Part shown: piece after piece, positions 39,435 through 40,197 of the stretch
Position numbering within the stretch: position 1 is the stretch's first letter
Layout of the letters: the number at the start of each line of letters is the position of its first letter
From: Treponema sp.
Lineage (GTDB): Bacteria > Spirochaetota > Spirochaetia > Treponematales > Treponemataceae
Assembly: GCA_016290335.1 (NCBI GenBank)
Contig: JAEETM010000032.1
Span: 1 to 40,197 of the forward strand
Direction of reading: 5' to 3'
Length of the DNA stretch: 40,197 bases
The notes under the pieces: generated by a model
The model's database searches: none
Seen by the model: the letters and a program-made list of their open reading frames with translations, nothing else
What the model was told of the DNA's origin: nothing
Made by a program: the position numbers and the translations under genes

Positions 39435-40197
39435 TTATTTTCCAAGTTTTAATTCTGCCTGATAATGCAGTCCTTCAAGAACCTTCATCACAGCGGCAAC
39501 GGTTTCTACCTTAGGATCCGGACAATCTTCCGGCAAACCAGCCAGAACATCATTACGGAACTTTTTACATTCAATAATCGGGCTGGCAGTCATTGTGATT
39601 GTATCTGGTACAACAATATCAGAAAGCATATCATCAGGGCTTTCAGGATTGATTCGCAGACAGTTTCCGTTAATTGAAACAAGAATCATAATGTCAAAAA
39701 GACGGAGATAACTGTCCATTTCGCGCAAACCTTTTTTAGTTTCCGGCTTACCTGGTCTGTAACGTGTTCCACTTGGGAAAACTGCAATTACCTGACCGCG
39801 TCTTTTACAGCCATCCATAGCACGCATAGCCGCAAAATTGATTTTTTTGGCTCTTTTTTCTTCTTCCAGCTTTTCTTCTTCGGAAATATCCTTGTTTTCA
39901 ACAGCGTTCAAGCTACGAGAAGGATAAACAACAACACGGGTAAAGCTTTCAGTAAAAGCACGAACGCCTGGATCTGCTTCGTTCAGCTTCATTCCGGCAA
40001 TTGCAACAATTCTTCCAGCCAAATCCTTTGACCATTCTTCGCCCTGCTGCTCCAGCAGATAAATAAATGCCGGTAAATCCATGTTTGAATAATGCTCCAG
40101 CATAAAAAGTCCGCGCTTGCCTTCCTTTACAGCATCGTAAAAAGCCTTAAAGTTTTCTACATTTCCAAGCCCCGAACCAGGCAGAACATTATCCTTT
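39435..40197 (-). CDS. Glycerol-phosphate acyltransferase-like protein (partial at right edge)
   Basis: This acyltransferase probably transfers a fatty acyl chain to glycerol-3-phosphate or a related lipid, the first steps of phospholipid synthesis. The frame is open to the right edge, and residues upstream of the Met at 40103 continue the same protein (SGLGNVENFKAFYDAVKEG), so that Met is not the start. The visible part has the catalytic HxxxxD motif HYSNMD, a VVVYPSRS segment and FPSGTRYRPG, which corresponds to the substrate-binding PEGTR motif. The protein is soluble as far as can be seen. It heads an operon with the PurO-like gene and pssA. Confidence 0.85.
   Translation of the reverse strand, partial: KDNVLPGSGLGNVENFKAFYDAVKEGKRGLFMLEHYSNMDLPAFIYLLEQQGEEWSKDLAGRIVAIAGMKLNEADPGVRAFTESFTRVVVYPSRSLNAVENKDISEEEKLEEEKRAKKINFAAMRAMDGCKRRGQVIAVFPSGTRYRPGKPETKKGLREMDSYLRLFDIMILVSINGNCLRINPESPDDMLSDIVVPDTITMTASPIIECKKFRNDVLAGLPEDCPDPKVETVAAVMKVLEGLHYQAELKLGK

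Noticed and set aside
40101..40103. Met codon as start of the acyltransferase
   Set aside because: The upstream frame to 40197 is open and continues the protein, and this Met lies only a few residues before the catalytic HxxxxD, too close for a real N-terminus.

Overview
The window looks like part of the chromosome of an anaerobic, host-associated treponeme (Spirochaetota). The DNA is AT-rich and encodes many secreted proteins and lipoproteins with loose lipoboxes (LFSSC, LFSGC, SFLGC). It also carries an M23 peptidase plus bactofilin pair, a YaaR plus PSP1 pair, a FlgM-like anti-sigma factor, an electron-bifurcating NfnAB pair and GerMN, PilZ and HDOD proteins. No tRNA, rRNA, CRISPR array, prophage or transposase gene was seen. 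The genus is inferred from this gene content, not from a search.

Layout. 1-1961 (minus): the start of a short unknown protein, then dusB and tatD. 2141-5127 (plus): an envelope/RNA operon of M23 peptidase, bactofilin, YaaR and RicT (PSP1). 5205-10390 (plus): a large lipoprotein with a chitobiase-like repeat and a DUF4832-like barrel, proS, and a secreted unknown. 10387-13632 (minus): nfnA-nfnB-gerMN, with a strong hairpin in the predicted nfnA leader. 13713-17833 (minus): a coupled lipoprotein and outer-membrane barrel pair. 17989-23374 (minus): tex, a PilZ-like protein, a divergent dicarboxylate/amino-acid symporter and a small class III cyclase. 23618-27133 (minus): three exported CsgG/LPP20-like proteins, with a divergent XRE regulator at 27276.

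27632-31538 (plus): an unknown protein, rsmI, flgM with a clear terminator, an iron-alcohol-dehydrogenase-like protein that has lost its metal ligands, and a SPOUT methyltransferase. 31547-36144 (minus): a GHKL-ATPase/HDOD fusion, trkH and trkA. 36463-40197 (minus): an ECF S component, a TIGR02757 protein, pssA, a PurO-like IMP cyclohydrolase and an acyltransferase that runs off the right edge.

Three patterns stand out beyond the gene list. First, about ten genes have a consensus -10 box only 6-8 bases before the start codon and no Shine-Dalgarno, which predicts leaderless mRNAs. Second, several intergenic regions hold structured repeats: two copies of a 28-base hairpin with a compensatory base-pair change, and three larger palindromic elements near 23.4, 26.2 and 36.3 kb. 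Third, several enzymes keep their fold but have altered catalytic residues (TatD, the alcohol-dehydrogenase-like protein, the cyclase and the symporter).
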